Assembly: GCF_030605225.1 (NCBI RefSeq)
Contig: NZ_JAUWAV010000024.1
Span: forward strand, 1 to 61,036
DNA length: 61,036 nucleotides
Direction: 5' to 3'
DNA from: Geoalkalibacter sp.
GTDB lineage: Bacteria > Desulfobacterota > Desulfuromonadia > Desulfuromonadales > Geoalkalibacteraceae
The position numbers and the translations under genes were made by a program. Shown in pieces: positions 24,323-33,141 of the stretch. The first letter of the stretch is position 1. Each line of letters starts with the position of its first letter. The notes under the pieces are model-generated. The model worked only from the letters and a program-made list of their open reading frames with translations. It was not told the DNA's origin and did no database searches.

Positions 24323-25072
24323 GTGCGTGGATTGATCGTCGCGGTTTCTCTCCTGATCCTCGTTCTGGCGGCGGGGGCCTGCGCGCCGCGCCAGGACGCG
24401 GTGCGTCAGGCCGAAGTCCACTATACCCTGGGCGTCGCCTACATGCGCGAGCCCAATCTGCCCGGGGCCCTGCGCGAGTTTATCAAGGCGGCGGAGCTCG
24501 ATCCCCGCAACGCGCAGATTCAGCAGGCCATGGGCCAGACCTATCACCTCATGAAAGCCTTTCCCGAGGCCGAGCGCCATTATCTGGAAGCCATTCGGCT
24601 GTCTCCCAGGGACTCCAACTATCAAAACAACCTGGGCGCGCTGTACCTCGACATGCAGCGCTGGGACGACGCCATCGTGCGTTTTCGGCGCGCCGCCCAG
24701 GACTTGCTGTTCGATCAGCCGGCCGTGGCGCTGACCGGAATCGGTTTGGCGCATTATCAAAAAGGCGAGTACATCGACGCGGTGGCCGCCTACCAGGAGG
24801 CCATCCAGAAAAATCGCCGCTACGCGCCGGCTCGGATTTATCTGGGCGAAGCCTATAACGCCCTGAAAAAGCCCGATTTGGCTCTGCAGGAATTTCAGGA
24901 AGCCGCACGCATCGATCCGGCTTCTCCTCAGGCGCATTACCAGATGGGCCTGGCTTATATGAAACAAAATGAACGAGACAAGGCGGCCGCGGCGTTTCGC
25001 CAGGTGGTGACGCTTAGCCCCGATTCAGAAACCGGGCGCTTGGCCGAGAGCTACCTGCGCTTGCTGCAATAA
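24323..25072 (+). CDS. TPR lipoprotein (PilF/PilW-like)
   Basis: 249 aa. A short lipoprotein signal ends LAAGAC (Cys near 20). About six TPR units follow (AEVHYTLGVAYMREPNLPGA, SNYQNNLGALYLDMQRWDDA, PQAHYQMGLAYMKQNERDKA). The layout is that of PilF/PilW pilotins, which insert the type IV pilus secretin, but other TPR lipoproteins look alike and no pilus gene is in view. The start GTG at 24323 is chosen because GGAGG is 7 bases before it; a TTG at 24317 is too close. Confidence 0.82.
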   Translation: MRGLIVAVSLLILVLAAGACAPRQDAVRQAEVHYTLGVAYMREPNLPGALREFIKAAELDPRNAQIQQAMGQTYHLMKAFPEAERHYLEAIRLSPRDSNYQNNLGALYLDMQRWDDAIVRFRRAAQDLLFDQPAVALTGIGLAHYQKGEYIDAVAAYQEAIQKNRRYAPARIYLGEAYNALKKPDLALQEFQEAARIDPASPQAHYQMGLAYMKQNERDKAAAAFRQVVTLSPDSETGRLAESYLRLLQ

Positions 25073-25116
25073 CCGAGGGGCCGGAGCTTCTTCCCTCTTT
25101 TTTGATTTGAAGGCTT

Positions 25117-25986
25117 ATGAGCGATACACCGAGTTTTGGCGATCAACTGAAGCAATCGCGGCTTGCGCGAGGATTGTCCCTGGAGGATGTCGCGCGAACT
25201 TTGCGGATTCGCCGTCCCTTTCTCGAGGCCCTGGAGTCCGAAGCCTGGGATGATTTGCCCGGAGAGGCCTATCTCAAAGGCTTTCTGCGCAGCTATGCCG
25301 AATATCTGGGGCTAGATTCACGCCCGATCCTGGAGAACTACCAGCGGCACAAACCCGCGTCGCATGCCTCTTCGACCCAGTTGCGCAAGGTTGAAACGGA
25401 ATTGGTGGTGCCGGTGCGGCGCTCCGCTTCGGGAAAAAGAAGCTTTCTCGTTCTTGGGCTGATTCTACTGGCGGCCGTGGCTCTGGGTGTCTGGTTGTCC
25501 CGCTCCGATCTGACCGATTCGGCTTCTGTCTCGACCTCATCCGTCGAGGATCCGGCGAGTCGGCCGGCCCGAAATGGTGCCGATGCACAACCGGGCGCCC
25601 CGGCGATGAGCGAAGATCGGATTCTCGCCGAACCGGCCGCGGATCTCGATATTTCCGAAATGTCCGACCCGCCTGCATCCGCGGGCATCGGTCCGGCGAG
25701 GGAGACGCCGCCCGGGGAGATCCTGGCATTGATTCGGGAAGGCGGCAGCAGCGTGCGGGTCAGAGCCGATCAGGCGACGCGGCTGGAAATCCTGCTCGAT
25801 GATCGGCCGGCTCAGAGCTACCAGTTGCAGGCCGGTGCGGTTCTGAACTGGATGGCGCGCCTGCGGGCTCAGCTGATCGTGGAAAACCCCGCCGCCGTCA
25901 AGCTCTGGGTTGATCAGCAGCCGGTCGATCTTGCCGGGCGGCATACCCTGAGCCTCACCTCGATGGTCTCTGAAAGGCAGGAATAG
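25117..25986 (+). CDS. RodZ-like helix-turn-helix membrane protein
   Basis: 289 aa. An Xre-type HTH_25 domain (about 6-75: LKQSRLARGLSLEDVARTLR, AYLKGFLRSYAEYLGL), one membrane helix (about 109-127), a Ser/Asp/Ala-rich linker, and a C-terminal DUF4115 beta domain (about 205-285: GSSVRVRADQATRLEILLDD). This is RodZ architecture; RodZ links MreB filaments to the wall machinery in rod-shaped cells. The cytoplasmic domain binds MreB rather than DNA in studied cases. Confidence 0.88.
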   Translation: MSDTPSFGDQLKQSRLARGLSLEDVARTLRIRRPFLEALESEAWDDLPGEAYLKGFLRSYAEYLGLDSRPILENYQRHKPASHASSTQLRKVETELVVPVRRSASGKRSFLVLGLILLAAVALGVWLSRSDLTDSASVSTSSVEDPASRPARNGADAQPGAPAMSEDRILAEPAADLDISEMSDPPASAGIGPARETPPGEILALIREGGSSVRVRADQATRLEILLDDRPAQSYQLQAGAVLNWMARLRAQLIVENPAAVKLWVDQQPVDLAGRHTLSLTSMVSERQE

Positions 25987-25995
25987 GAGGGCGCC

Positions 25996-26541
25996 ATGCA
26001 GGTTCGCTGTCCGCTGTGCGGTTCCCGCTATCGGATTCCCGCCGAACGCATTACGCCCACGAGCCGTATCCGTTGTCCCAAGTGCAATGATGTTTTCAGC
26101 GTGCGCGGGGCAAGGATCGAAACGCCGCCCGCAAGCCCCGTTTCCGCGTCAGCCGGACCCAAGGTTCGCCAAAAAGTGGTCATTGTCGAGGATGCGCGGT
26201 TTTTTCGCCAGTTGGTGCGCGACGTGCTCGAACCCCTGAATCTTGAGATCCGCGAGGCGGCCGATGGCCGCGAAGGCCTGGCCCTGATCCGCCAGGAAAA
26301 ACCCCATTTGGTGATTCTGGATCTAAACCTCCCCCGTCTAAACGGCTATGAATTGATGCGGCTTGTTCGCGCCGAGCCGACCCTGAAGCACACACGCCTG
26401 CTGGCCATGAGCGGCGTGTTTCGCAAGGAATCCGACCAGGAAGAAGCCCAAAAAGCCGGCGCCGACGATTTCATGGGCAAATCCTTTACCCCCGACCTGT
26501 TTCTTGAGCTGGTGCGTAAGCTCCTGGCCGAAAACCGATGA
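25996..26541 (+). CDS. Zinc-ribbon response regulator
   Basis: 181 aa. An MJ0042-type zinc ribbon with C5, C8, C27 and C30 (VRCPLCGSRYRIP, RCPKCNDVF) is joined by a Pro/Ser/Ala linker to a receiver domain (60-181). The receiver has acidic E65/D66, phospho-acceptor D109 (VILDLNLPRLNG), S139 and K162, so it should be phosphorylatable. There is no DNA-binding or enzyme domain. It lies 9 bases after rodZ and overlaps the purine phosphorylase by ATGA. Its partner kinase is unknown. Confidence 0.88.
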   Translation: MQVRCPLCGSRYRIPAERITPTSRIRCPKCNDVFSVRGARIETPPASPVSASAGPKVRQKVVIVEDARFFRQLVRDVLEPLNLEIREAADGREGLALIRQEKPHLVILDLNLPRLNGYELMRLVRAEPTLKHTRLLAMSGVFRKESDQEEAQKAGADDFMGKSFTPDLFLELVRKLLAENR

Positions 26542-27368
26542 ACGCACATCTTGAAAAGGCACCGGCGCGGGTCCGCCGCGATTTCGGCGCCGCGCCCCTT
26601 GATCTCGCCGTCGTCCTGGGTTCGGGCCTGGGCGCCTTGACGCAGTCCTTGTCCGAGTCGCGCAGCCTGGCCTATGACGAGATCCCGGGGTTCTGGGCGA
26701 CGACGGTGGCCGGACACGGCGGCAGGCTCTGGTGCGGGCGTCTCGGCGGTTGGCGGCTGCTGGTCTTTGAAGGCCGCTATCATCTCTACGAGGGTTACAG
26801 CGCCGCGCAGGCTGCGCGTCCGGTGGAACTCGCCGCCGCTCTTGGTTGTCGTCGCATCCTTCTCACCAACGCCGCGGGCGGGGTGCGCGAAGATCTTCGG
26901 CCGGGTGATTTCATGTTCATCACCGACCATATCAACCTGCTTGGCGACAATCCCCTGCGCGGTGCTCGAGCGCATCCTTTTGTCGATCTGTCCCGCCTCT
27001 ATCGCACGGACCTCTTCGCGCCCTTGTCCACGCAGGCGGCGTGCTTGGGGATCGCTTTGCGTGAGGGGGTCCTGGCCGCGCTTCCCGGGCCATCCTATGA
27101 AACCCCTGCCGAAATCCGCATGATCGCGCGACTCGGGGGCGATGCGGTCTCCATGTCGACGGTGCCAGAGGCCATCATGGCGCGCTATTTGGGTTTGGAG
27201 GTCGTGGGGCTTTCCTTGATCGCCAACCGCGCGGCGGGACTTGATCCGGGCCGCCTCAATCACGAGGAGGTGCTCGCGCAGGGTCGCCGCGGCGCTTTAC
27301 GCCTGGGCGAGGTGACGAGGGCGCTGATCGGTTGCTGGCAGGCCGTCGCTTCGCCTGTCGGGGACTGA
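26538..27368 (+). CDS. Purine nucleoside phosphorylase
   Basis: 276 aa, trimeric class, splits inosine, guanosine and related nucleosides with phosphate. VVLGSGLGAL, GRYHLYEGYSAAQAARPVEL, LTNAAGGVREDLRPGDFM, GPSYETPAEIRM, SMSTVPEA and LIANRAAG are the family motifs; Glu in YETPAEI and Asn in IANRAAG contact the purine. It is the last gene of the run that starts at rlmN, and translation is coupled to the response regulator. Confidence 0.93.
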   Translation: MNAHLEKAPARVRRDFGAAPLDLAVVLGSGLGALTQSLSESRSLAYDEIPGFWATTVAGHGGRLWCGRLGGWRLLVFEGRYHLYEGYSAAQAARPVELAAALGCRRILLTNAAGGVREDLRPGDFMFITDHINLLGDNPLRGARAHPFVDLSRLYRTDLFAPLSTQAACLGIALREGVLAALPGPSYETPAEIRMIARLGGDAVSMSTVPEAIMARYLGLEVVGLSLIANRAAGLDPGRLNHEEVLAQGRRGALRLGEVTRALIGCWQAVASPVGD

Positions 27369-27447
27369 GGCGGCGCCTCCGCGAGGGTGAGCGCGCGCAT
27401 TTGTTTAAATTGTTGCAAAATTTGTCTTTTATCAGGTTTTTGGCAAG

Positions 27448-27475
27448 TTGACAGCTTGTGATGCCATGCTAAGCT
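27448..27475 (+). promoter_or_regulatory. Putative extended -10 promoter for response regulator
   Basis: TTGACA at 27448, TAAGCT at 27470 with TGC just before it, spacing 16. Start codon at 27509. Confidence 0.5.
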
Positions 27476-27508
27476 TATGGTGTTTTTCTTTTTTGAGGAG
27501 TGGAATTC

Positions 27509-27898
27509 TTGGCACAGTCGGTCGGAAAGATCCTTATCGTCGATGACGAGGAAAACGCCCGCATCGGGTTGAGCAGGCTGCTCTCCCAGGAGGGCTACGA
27601 TGTGGAAAGCGTCGGCGATGGCCGGGAAGCTCTGGATTACATTCGCGATCATCAGGTCAGCCTGGTGATCAGCGACATTCACATGCCGGGGATGAACGGT
27701 CTGGTCTTTCTGCGGGAACTGCATCGCCACCATCCCGGGATCAATGTGATCATGATCACGGCCTACGGCGGCGTCGAGTCCTACCTGGAAGCCATGAATC
27801 TCGGCGCTTTCGAGTACATCAACAAGCCGGTCAAGCTCAATGAGCTCAAGTCGGTGATGAGCAAGCTGTTCCGTCCCGGGACGACGGCGACGGCCTGA
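27509..27898 (+). CDS. Single-domain response regulator
   Basis: 129 aa, a lone receiver domain: D12/D13, phospho-acceptor D56 ([11 protein letters not shown]), T84 and K106. No output domain, so like CheY or Spo0F it must act by binding another protein. The start is TTG, 8 bases after GAGGAG; a GTG at 27500 lies inside that site and is rejected. The receiver-kinase at 28536 is a likely partner. Confidence 0.92.
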   Translation: MAQSVGKILIVDDEENARIGLSRLLSQEGYDVESVGDGREALDYIRDHQVSLVISDIHMPGMNGLVFLRELHRHHPGINVIMITAYGGVESYLEAMNLGAFEYINKPVKLNELKSVMSKLFRPGTTATA

Positions 27899-27929
27899 AG
27901 GAACAACATCAGACGCCGGAGGAGGCGCT

Positions 27930-28382
27930 ATGAAAGACTTCAAAACCATTGTCTATGCCACGGATTTTTCCGAGAGCTCCGATTACGCCTTTGGATATGC
28001 GTTGTCCTTGGCGCGCAAATTCGATTCCCGGCTGGTATTGGTTCATGTCATCAACGAGCCGGTCGATCTGCGCGGTTTTTATGTCCCCCATATTTCCTTT
28101 GAAAAGCTCGAGGAAGAAATTCAGGAGGGGGCAAAGAAAATGATGGAAAAATTCTGTCGCGGCCATTTGGCCGATTACGCAAACTACGAAACATTCATCC
28201 TTCCCGGCATTCCTTACGATGAAATCATCAAGAAGGCGCAGGAGGAAAACGCCGATCTCATCGTGATGGGCACCCACGGGCGCACCGGCCTCGATCATGT
28301 GCTGTTCGGCAGCACCGCCGAGAAGGTGGTGCGCAAATCACCGATTCCGGTCATGACCATCCGCGTCACGGAACCCGAATAG
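27930..28382 (+). CDS. Universal stress protein (UspA family)
   Basis: 150 aa. [20 protein letters not shown] opens the protein and [20 protein letters not shown] contains the G-2X-G-9X-G(S/T) ATP-binding motif. It probably binds ATP. GGAGG precedes the ATG and a good terminator follows. The gene starts 31 bases after the response regulator and may share its transcript. Confidence 0.94.
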   Translation: MKDFKTIVYATDFSESSDYAFGYALSLARKFDSRLVLVHVINEPVDLRGFYVPHISFEKLEEEIQEGAKKMMEKFCRGHLADYANYETFILPGIPYDEIIKKAQEENADLIVMGTHGRTGLDHVLFGSTAEKVVRKSPIPVMTIRVTEPE

Positions 28383-28412
28383 CCCCTCGGCTATTTTCCC
28401 GCGCGCACCGAT

Positions 28413-28437
28413 AAGGCAGCCCATGGCTGCCTTTTTT
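28413..28437 (+). terminator. Terminator after the UspA gene
   Basis: GGCAGCC/GGCTGCC with loop CAT, flanked by AA and followed by six T. Confidence 0.9.
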
Positions 28438-28456
28438 CATCGACTGCCCTTTGCCC

Positions 28457-28486
28457 TTGTCAACCAAGCGGGCGCCAAGGTATGCT
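28457..28486 (+). promoter_or_regulatory. Putative sigma70 promoter for receiver-kinase gene
   Basis: TTGTCA at 28457 and TATGCT at 28481, spacing 18; the start codon is 49 bases after the -10. Confidence 0.45.
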
Positions 28487-28535
28487 GGCATCCGTTTTTT
28501 CTCGGGTTTTTCGTTTCCGCCATGACCGGTATGCC

Positions 28536-29684
28536 ATGAAAGAAAAAATCCTGGTGGTGGATGACGAAAAGGTCATCCTGCAACTTACCTCCATGATCCT
28601 GCGCAACAAGGGATTTGAGGTCCTGACCGCCGAAAGCGGTAGGGACGGTCTGGATCTTCTTGCCCGCGACCCCGTGCCGCTGGTGCTGCTCGACTACATG
28701 ATGCCGGTCATGGACGGCATGACCGCCCTCAAGCAGATCCGCGAGCGCTTTCCCGCGACCTATGTCATCATGTTCACGGGCAAGGGCAGCGAAGAAATTG
28801 CCGTTGAACTGATGAAGGCCGGGGCTTCGGATTATGTGCTCAAGCCCTTCAACAACCAGGATTTGCTCGAGCGCATCGAGAACGTGCTGCGCATTCGCCG
28901 CATCGAGTTGCACAACCAGGAACTGCGCGCCGAAATCAAGCGTTGGAACCAGGAGCTGGAGCAACGCGTGGCGCAAAAAAGCGCTGAACTCGAAAAGGCG
29001 CAGATGGAAATCATCCAGGCGGAAAAACTCGCCGCTTTCGGTCATCTGTCGGCGGGCATGGCCCATGAAATCCGCAATCCCCTCAATTCCATCAGCCTCT
29101 TCGCGCAGATTCTTCAGTCAGGTTTGCCGGACAACAGCGATCTGCGCGAATACCCGGAAAAGATCATCAAGGAAGTCGATCGCATCGATGGGATCCTGCG
29201 CAAGCTGCTCAATGCCAGCAAGCGACCCCACCTGGATCTGCAAGGAGTGAATCTGGCCGAGGAAATTCAGCGCGCCCTGGATCTGTTTGAAGCACAGATC
29301 CGCATGCAGGGGGTGCGGGTCGTGACGGAACTGGCGGAGCCTCCGCCCATCGAGGCCGATGCCCATGAAATCGCTCAGGTCTTCAACAACCTGATCGTCA
29401 ACGCCCTGTATGAAATGCCCGGCGGCGGCTGTCTGCGCATTTCCCTTTGGCATGACGAGCAATTCATTTATGTGGATCTGTCCGATTCGGGCGGCGGCAT
29501 CCCCAAGGAGAATCTCTACCGGGTCTTCGATCCTTTTTTTACCACCAAGGAGCGAGGAACGGGCCTGGGCCTGTCCGTGGTGTTGCGCATCATCAAGGGC
29601 TACGGCGGCCGCATCAATGTCGAAAGTGAGATCGGCCAGGGCACCACTTTCCACATTCAACTGCCCCTATCAGCCCCATGCTGA
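28536..29684 (+). CDS. Receiver-histidine kinase hybrid, soluble
   Basis: 382 aa without membrane segment. An N-terminal receiver (D53, T81, K103) is followed by a coiled coil (about 118-165), the HisKA dimer domain with H177 (GMAHEIRNPLNS), and the HATPase domain with NNLIVNALYE, DSGGGIP and GTGLGLS. The input is therefore a phosphate on its own receiver, so it works inside a relay. The ATG at 28536 directly precedes the receiver; an ATG 54 bases earlier lacks support. Confidence 0.93.
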   Translation: MKEKILVVDDEKVILQLTSMILRNKGFEVLTAESGRDGLDLLARDPVPLVLLDYMMPVMDGMTALKQIRERFPATYVIMFTGKGSEEIAVELMKAGASDYVLKPFNNQDLLERIENVLRIRRIELHNQELRAEIKRWNQELEQRVAQKSAELEKAQMEIIQAEKLAAFGHLSAGMAHEIRNPLNSISLFAQILQSGLPDNSDLREYPEKIIKEVDRIDGILRKLLNASKRPHLDLQGVNLAEEIQRALDLFEAQIRMQGVRVVTELAEPPPIEADAHEIAQVFNNLIVNALYEMPGGGCLRISLWHDEQFIYVDLSDSGGGIPKENLYRVFDPFFTTKERGTGLGLSVVLRIIKGYGGRINVESEIGQGTTFHIQLPLSAPC

Positions 29685-29732
29685 GATTCGGGGATGGCGG
29701 CATCCTTCGTCGCGGCCAGGTGAGCTGAGCCG

Positions 29733-31322
29733 ATGAGCTGGCGTCTCAACGAACTCAGGCTGGATCTTGGGCAGGACGAGGCTGAGTTGCCGGGTGTCGC
29801 GGCCCGACTCCTCGGCGTGAAGGTTGATCAGATCCGCAATCCGCGCGTGGTGCGCCGCGCCGTCGACGCCCGGCAAAAATCGCGCGTCCGACGGGTTTTT
29901 AGTCTTGAGTTCGACCTGGGGCCGGGAGTCGCCGAAAGTCTCCCCGCCGAGGCGGCACGCCGCCTGGAGCCGGTTGCCGTCGTGGAAGCTCCGCCGCTGC
30001 GCAGTATCGCCCAGGCACCGCCGGTTGTCGTTGTGGGCATGGGTCCGGCCGGACTCTTCGCCGCCTGGCATCTGGCGCGCAACGGCGTCGCCGTGACCCT
30101 GATCGAGCGGGGCAAGCCCGTGGAAGAGCGGGTGCGCGACGTGCACCGCTTTTGGCGCGAAGGCGTGCTCGATGGCGAAAGCAACGTGCAGTTCGGCGAA
30201 GGCGGCGCGGGAACCTTTTCCGACGGCAAACTCACCACGCGCCTCAACCACCCCTGGATTCGTCTGATCCTGCAAACCCTGGTGGAATGCGGGGCGCCCG
30301 AGGATATCCTGGTGCAGGCCAAGCCGCATGTCGGCACCGATCGTCTGCGGCTGGTGCTCATCAACCTGCGGCGAAAGCTCGAGGAACTGGGCGTCGCTCT
30401 TCGCTTTCGCAGCCGATTGGTCGGCTTGGTGCGCCAGGGGCCTGCCGTCGTAGGGGCGCTGCTCGCCGACGGCAGCCGGGTTGAGGGCGCCGCCCTGGTG
30501 CTTGCTCCCGGTCATAGCGCCCGCGACACCTACCGCATGCTGGCGGCCTCGGGCGTGGCCCTTGAAGCCAAGGATTTCGCCCTGGGGGTGCGCATCGAGC
30601 ATCCGGCCGAGCTGATCAATCGCATCCAGTATGGTCTGCCGCGTCACCCGCAGTTGCCCCCGGCCGAATACAGCTTGAGCTGGAACGATCCGCAAAGCGG
30701 GCGCGGCATCTATTCTTTCTGCATGTGTCCCGGCGGTGAGGTCATCAACTCGGCGAGCGAGGCGGGCCGCCTGGTGGTCAACGGCATGAGCTCCCTGCGC
30801 CGTGCCGGGGCCCTGTCCAACTCGGCCCTGGTGGTAAGCGTGCGTCGCCAGGATTTCCCCGCCCCGCATGCCCTGGGGGGCGTGGTTTTGCAGGAGGAAC
30901 TGGAACGCGCGGCCTTTGTCGCCGCCGGCGCCGACTATCGCGCCCCGGCCCAGAATCTGTTGCATTTTCTCGGCCGCGGGGGCGGTCCCCTGCGTTCCAG
31001 CTGCCGGCCCGGCGTGCGCGAGGCCGATCTCGCCGACCTCCTGCCCGCCTTTGTCACCAGCGGGTTGCGCAGCGCCCTGCCCCATTTTGAGCGGCGCATG
31101 CGCGGCTTCATTACCGCCGAGGCGACCCTGGTGGGGGTTGAAACCCGCACCTCGGCCCCTTTGCGCATTCTGCGCGGCGAGGACGGCCAATCCCTGTCCC
31201 ATCCCGGGTTGTATCCCTGCGGCGAGGGGGCCGGCTATGCCGGCGGCATCATGAGCGCCGCCCTTGACGGCTTGCGCATCGCGGAGGCCATTATGACGAA
31301 AATCACCGATAGGAGTGCTTAA
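29733..31322 (+). CDS. FAD-dependent oxidoreductase (COG2509 type)
   Basis: 529 aa. About 90 N-terminal residues precede the FAD fold with VVVVGMGPAGLFAAWHLARN (about 97-116). FGEGGAGTFSDGKLTTR is the signature of this uncharacterised dehydrogenase family, and YPCGEGAGYAGGIMSAALDG binds FAD near the C-terminus. Its substrate is unknown. The stop overlaps the vicinity of the next GTG start directly, so the genes are joined. Confidence 0.9.
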   Translation: MSWRLNELRLDLGQDEAELPGVAARLLGVKVDQIRNPRVVRRAVDARQKSRVRRVFSLEFDLGPGVAESLPAEAARRLEPVAVVEAPPLRSIAQAPPVVVVGMGPAGLFAAWHLARNGVAVTLIERGKPVEERVRDVHRFWREGVLDGESNVQFGEGGAGTFSDGKLTTRLNHPWIRLILQTLVECGAPEDILVQAKPHVGTDRLRLVLINLRRKLEELGVALRFRSRLVGLVRQGPAVVGALLADGSRVEGAALVLAPGHSARDTYRMLAASGVALEAKDFALGVRIEHPAELINRIQYGLPRHPQLPPAEYSLSWNDPQSGRGIYSFCMCPGGEVINSASEAGRLVVNGMSSLRRAGALSNSALVVSVRRQDFPAPHALGGVVLQEELERAAFVAAGADYRAPAQNLLHFLGRGGGPLRSSCRPGVREADLADLLPAFVTSGLRSALPHFERRMRGFITAEATLVGVETRTSAPLRILRGEDGQSLSHPGLYPCGEGAGYAGGIMSAALDGLRIAEAIMTKITDRSA

Positions 31323-32489
31323 GTGAAAAAGGTTTTTGTGGCGGATGTTCAGGAGCGCGACTGGGTGGAGAGTCCCTTTCTGGTGCGCGACAAGATCATG
31401 GCCATGGCCAAGAACGGCAAGCCCTACATGACCCTCAAGCTCATGGATCGAACCGGCGAGATCGAAGGCCGCGTGTGGGATCGGGTCGATGAGTTCGCGA
31501 CGCGCTTCGACAAGGACGATTTCGTCCTGGCGCGCGGCAAGGCCAGCGTTTATCTGGGCAAGATGCAACTGGTCGTGCAGGAGTTGGAAAAGCTCGGCGA
31601 CGAGCAGGTCGATCTCGGCGATTTTCTGCCGGTCAGCGGCCGCGACGGCGCGGAGATGGAGGCGGAGCTCTCGGCCAAGGTGTCATCCCTGGGCGATCCC
31701 CATCTGCGCGCGCTGCTGGAGGCCTTTTTCGGCGACGACGAATTTCGCCGCCGCTATTGCACGGCACCCGCCGCCAAGTCCATGCATCACGTGTACCTGG
31801 GCGGCCTGCTCGAACACAGCCTTGCCGTGGCCGACCTGGTGGAAGATATTTGCCGGCGCTATCCCGGCCTCAACCGCGATCTGCTGTTGGTCGGGGCCCT
31901 GCTTCACGATGTCGGCAAGGTCGATGAGCTCTGCTATGAGCGCTCCTTCGACTACACCGACGAGGGCAAGCTCATCGGCCACATCGTCATGGGCGTGGAG
32001 ATGGTCGACGAGAAGGTTCGCGCCATCCCCGGCTTTCCCTCCCGCACCGCGGTGCTGCTCAAGCACCTGCTGCTCTCCCATCATGGCCAGTACGAATTCG
32101 GCTCGCCCAAGCGTCCCAAAACCCTGGAGGCGGTCATCCTCAATTTTCTTGACGATCTGGACTCCAAAATCAACGGCGTGCGCACGCATATGGAGCGCGA
32201 GCCCGACAGCACCAGCGGATGGACGGCCTATCACCGCCTCTACGACCGCTACTTCTTCAAGGATGTTTCATCCGGCGGGCCGCAGGCGGGCACCGAGGCG
32301 CCTTCCGTCGAGCCTGCGCCGGTTTGCGTACCTCAACCCAAGGCGCAACCCCGCGAGGAGCGCCCCAAAGCCGAGGTGGCCAGGGATGCGCAACGCGGGG
32401 AACGCCGCCCACGGTCCCTGAGTTTTACCCTCGGCGATCAGTTGCGCGGCAAAAGCCTTGATCTTTTCGCCGACAACGAGAAGGAGTGA
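31323..32489 (+). CDS. YhaM-like 3'-5' exoribonuclease (OB-fold plus HD)
   Basis: 388 aa with GTG start behind TAGGAG. An OB-fold nucleic-acid-binding domain (about 10-95) is followed by an HD domain with HHVYLGGLLEHSLAVADLVE, LLHDVGKVDEL and HHGQYEFGSPKRPK, as in YhaM/CMP-binding-factor nucleases. The last 75 residues are a Pro/Arg-rich tail of unknown use, not usual for YhaM. It probably degrades RNA or single-stranded DNA from the 3' end. Confidence 0.88.
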   Translation: MKKVFVADVQERDWVESPFLVRDKIMAMAKNGKPYMTLKLMDRTGEIEGRVWDRVDEFATRFDKDDFVLARGKASVYLGKMQLVVQELEKLGDEQVDLGDFLPVSGRDGAEMEAELSAKVSSLGDPHLRALLEAFFGDDEFRRRYCTAPAAKSMHHVYLGGLLEHSLAVADLVEDICRRYPGLNRDLLLVGALLHDVGKVDELCYERSFDYTDEGKLIGHIVMGVEMVDEKVRAIPGFPSRTAVLLKHLLLSHHGQYEFGSPKRPKTLEAVILNFLDDLDSKINGVRTHMEREPDSTSGWTAYHRLYDRYFFKDVSSGGPQAGTEAPSVEPAPVCVPQPKAQPREERPKAEVARDAQRGERRPRSLSFTLGDQLRGKSLDLFADNEKE

Positions 32490-32492
32490 CCC

Positions 32493-33110
32493 GTGATTCT
32501 GCAGCGCATTCCCGTCGGACCTTTGCAGGTCAACTGTTTCATCGTCGGTTGTCCCCAGACGCGCGAGGCGGCGATCATCGATCCCGGCGACGAAGGCGAG
32601 CGCATTCTGGATGCCTTGCGGCGCCTGGAGCTGACGGCGACCCTGATCATCAACACCCACGGACATTTCGATCATATCGGCGCCAACCGCCTGCTGGCGG
32701 AGCGAACCGGCGCCGCGCTGCTTATTCATCGGGCCGATCTGCCGCTGCTGGAACAGGCCGCGCGGCATGCCGCCATGTACGGTTTGCAGGTGACGGACTC
32801 CGTTGCCCCGACGCGCCTGCTCGAAGGTGGGGAAACCCTGGCCCTGGGCAGCCTGAGCATCCGGGTTCTGCCCACCCCCGGCCATTCCCCGGGTGGCATT
32901 TCCCTGCTGGTGGACGGGCATGTGTTCACAGGAGATGCCCTGTTCGCGGGGTCCATCGGGCGTACCGATCTGCCCGGCAGCAACACCGAACAGCTTCTCG
33001 CGGCGATTCGCGAGCAGCTGCTGAGTCTGCCTGAGCAGACCGTCGTTCATCCCGGCCATGGTCCCGATACCAGCATCGGCCGGGAAAAACTGTCCAACCC
33101 CTTTTTCTGA
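32493..33110 (+). CDS. MBL-fold metallo-hydrolase (glyoxalase II-like)
   Basis: 205 aa, GTG start with AAGGAG in the end of the preceding gene. Metal motifs: THGHFDHIGAN (55-65), TPGHSPGG, FTGDALFAGSIGRTD and HPGHGPDT. This is the short glyoxalase-II-like family (YcbL/GloB2 type); the real thioester substrate is not known. Confidence 0.92.
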   Translation: MILQRIPVGPLQVNCFIVGCPQTREAAIIDPGDEGERILDALRRLELTATLIINTHGHFDHIGANRLLAERTGAALLIHRADLPLLEQAARHAAMYGLQVTDSVAPTRLLEGGETLALGSLSIRVLPTPGHSPGGISLLVDGHVFTGDALFAGSIGRTDLPGSNTEQLLAAIREQLLSLPEQTVVHPGHGPDTSIGREKLSNPFF

Positions 33111-33141
33111 GGTCGCTTCGGCGACTTTCGCGGGAATCGCC

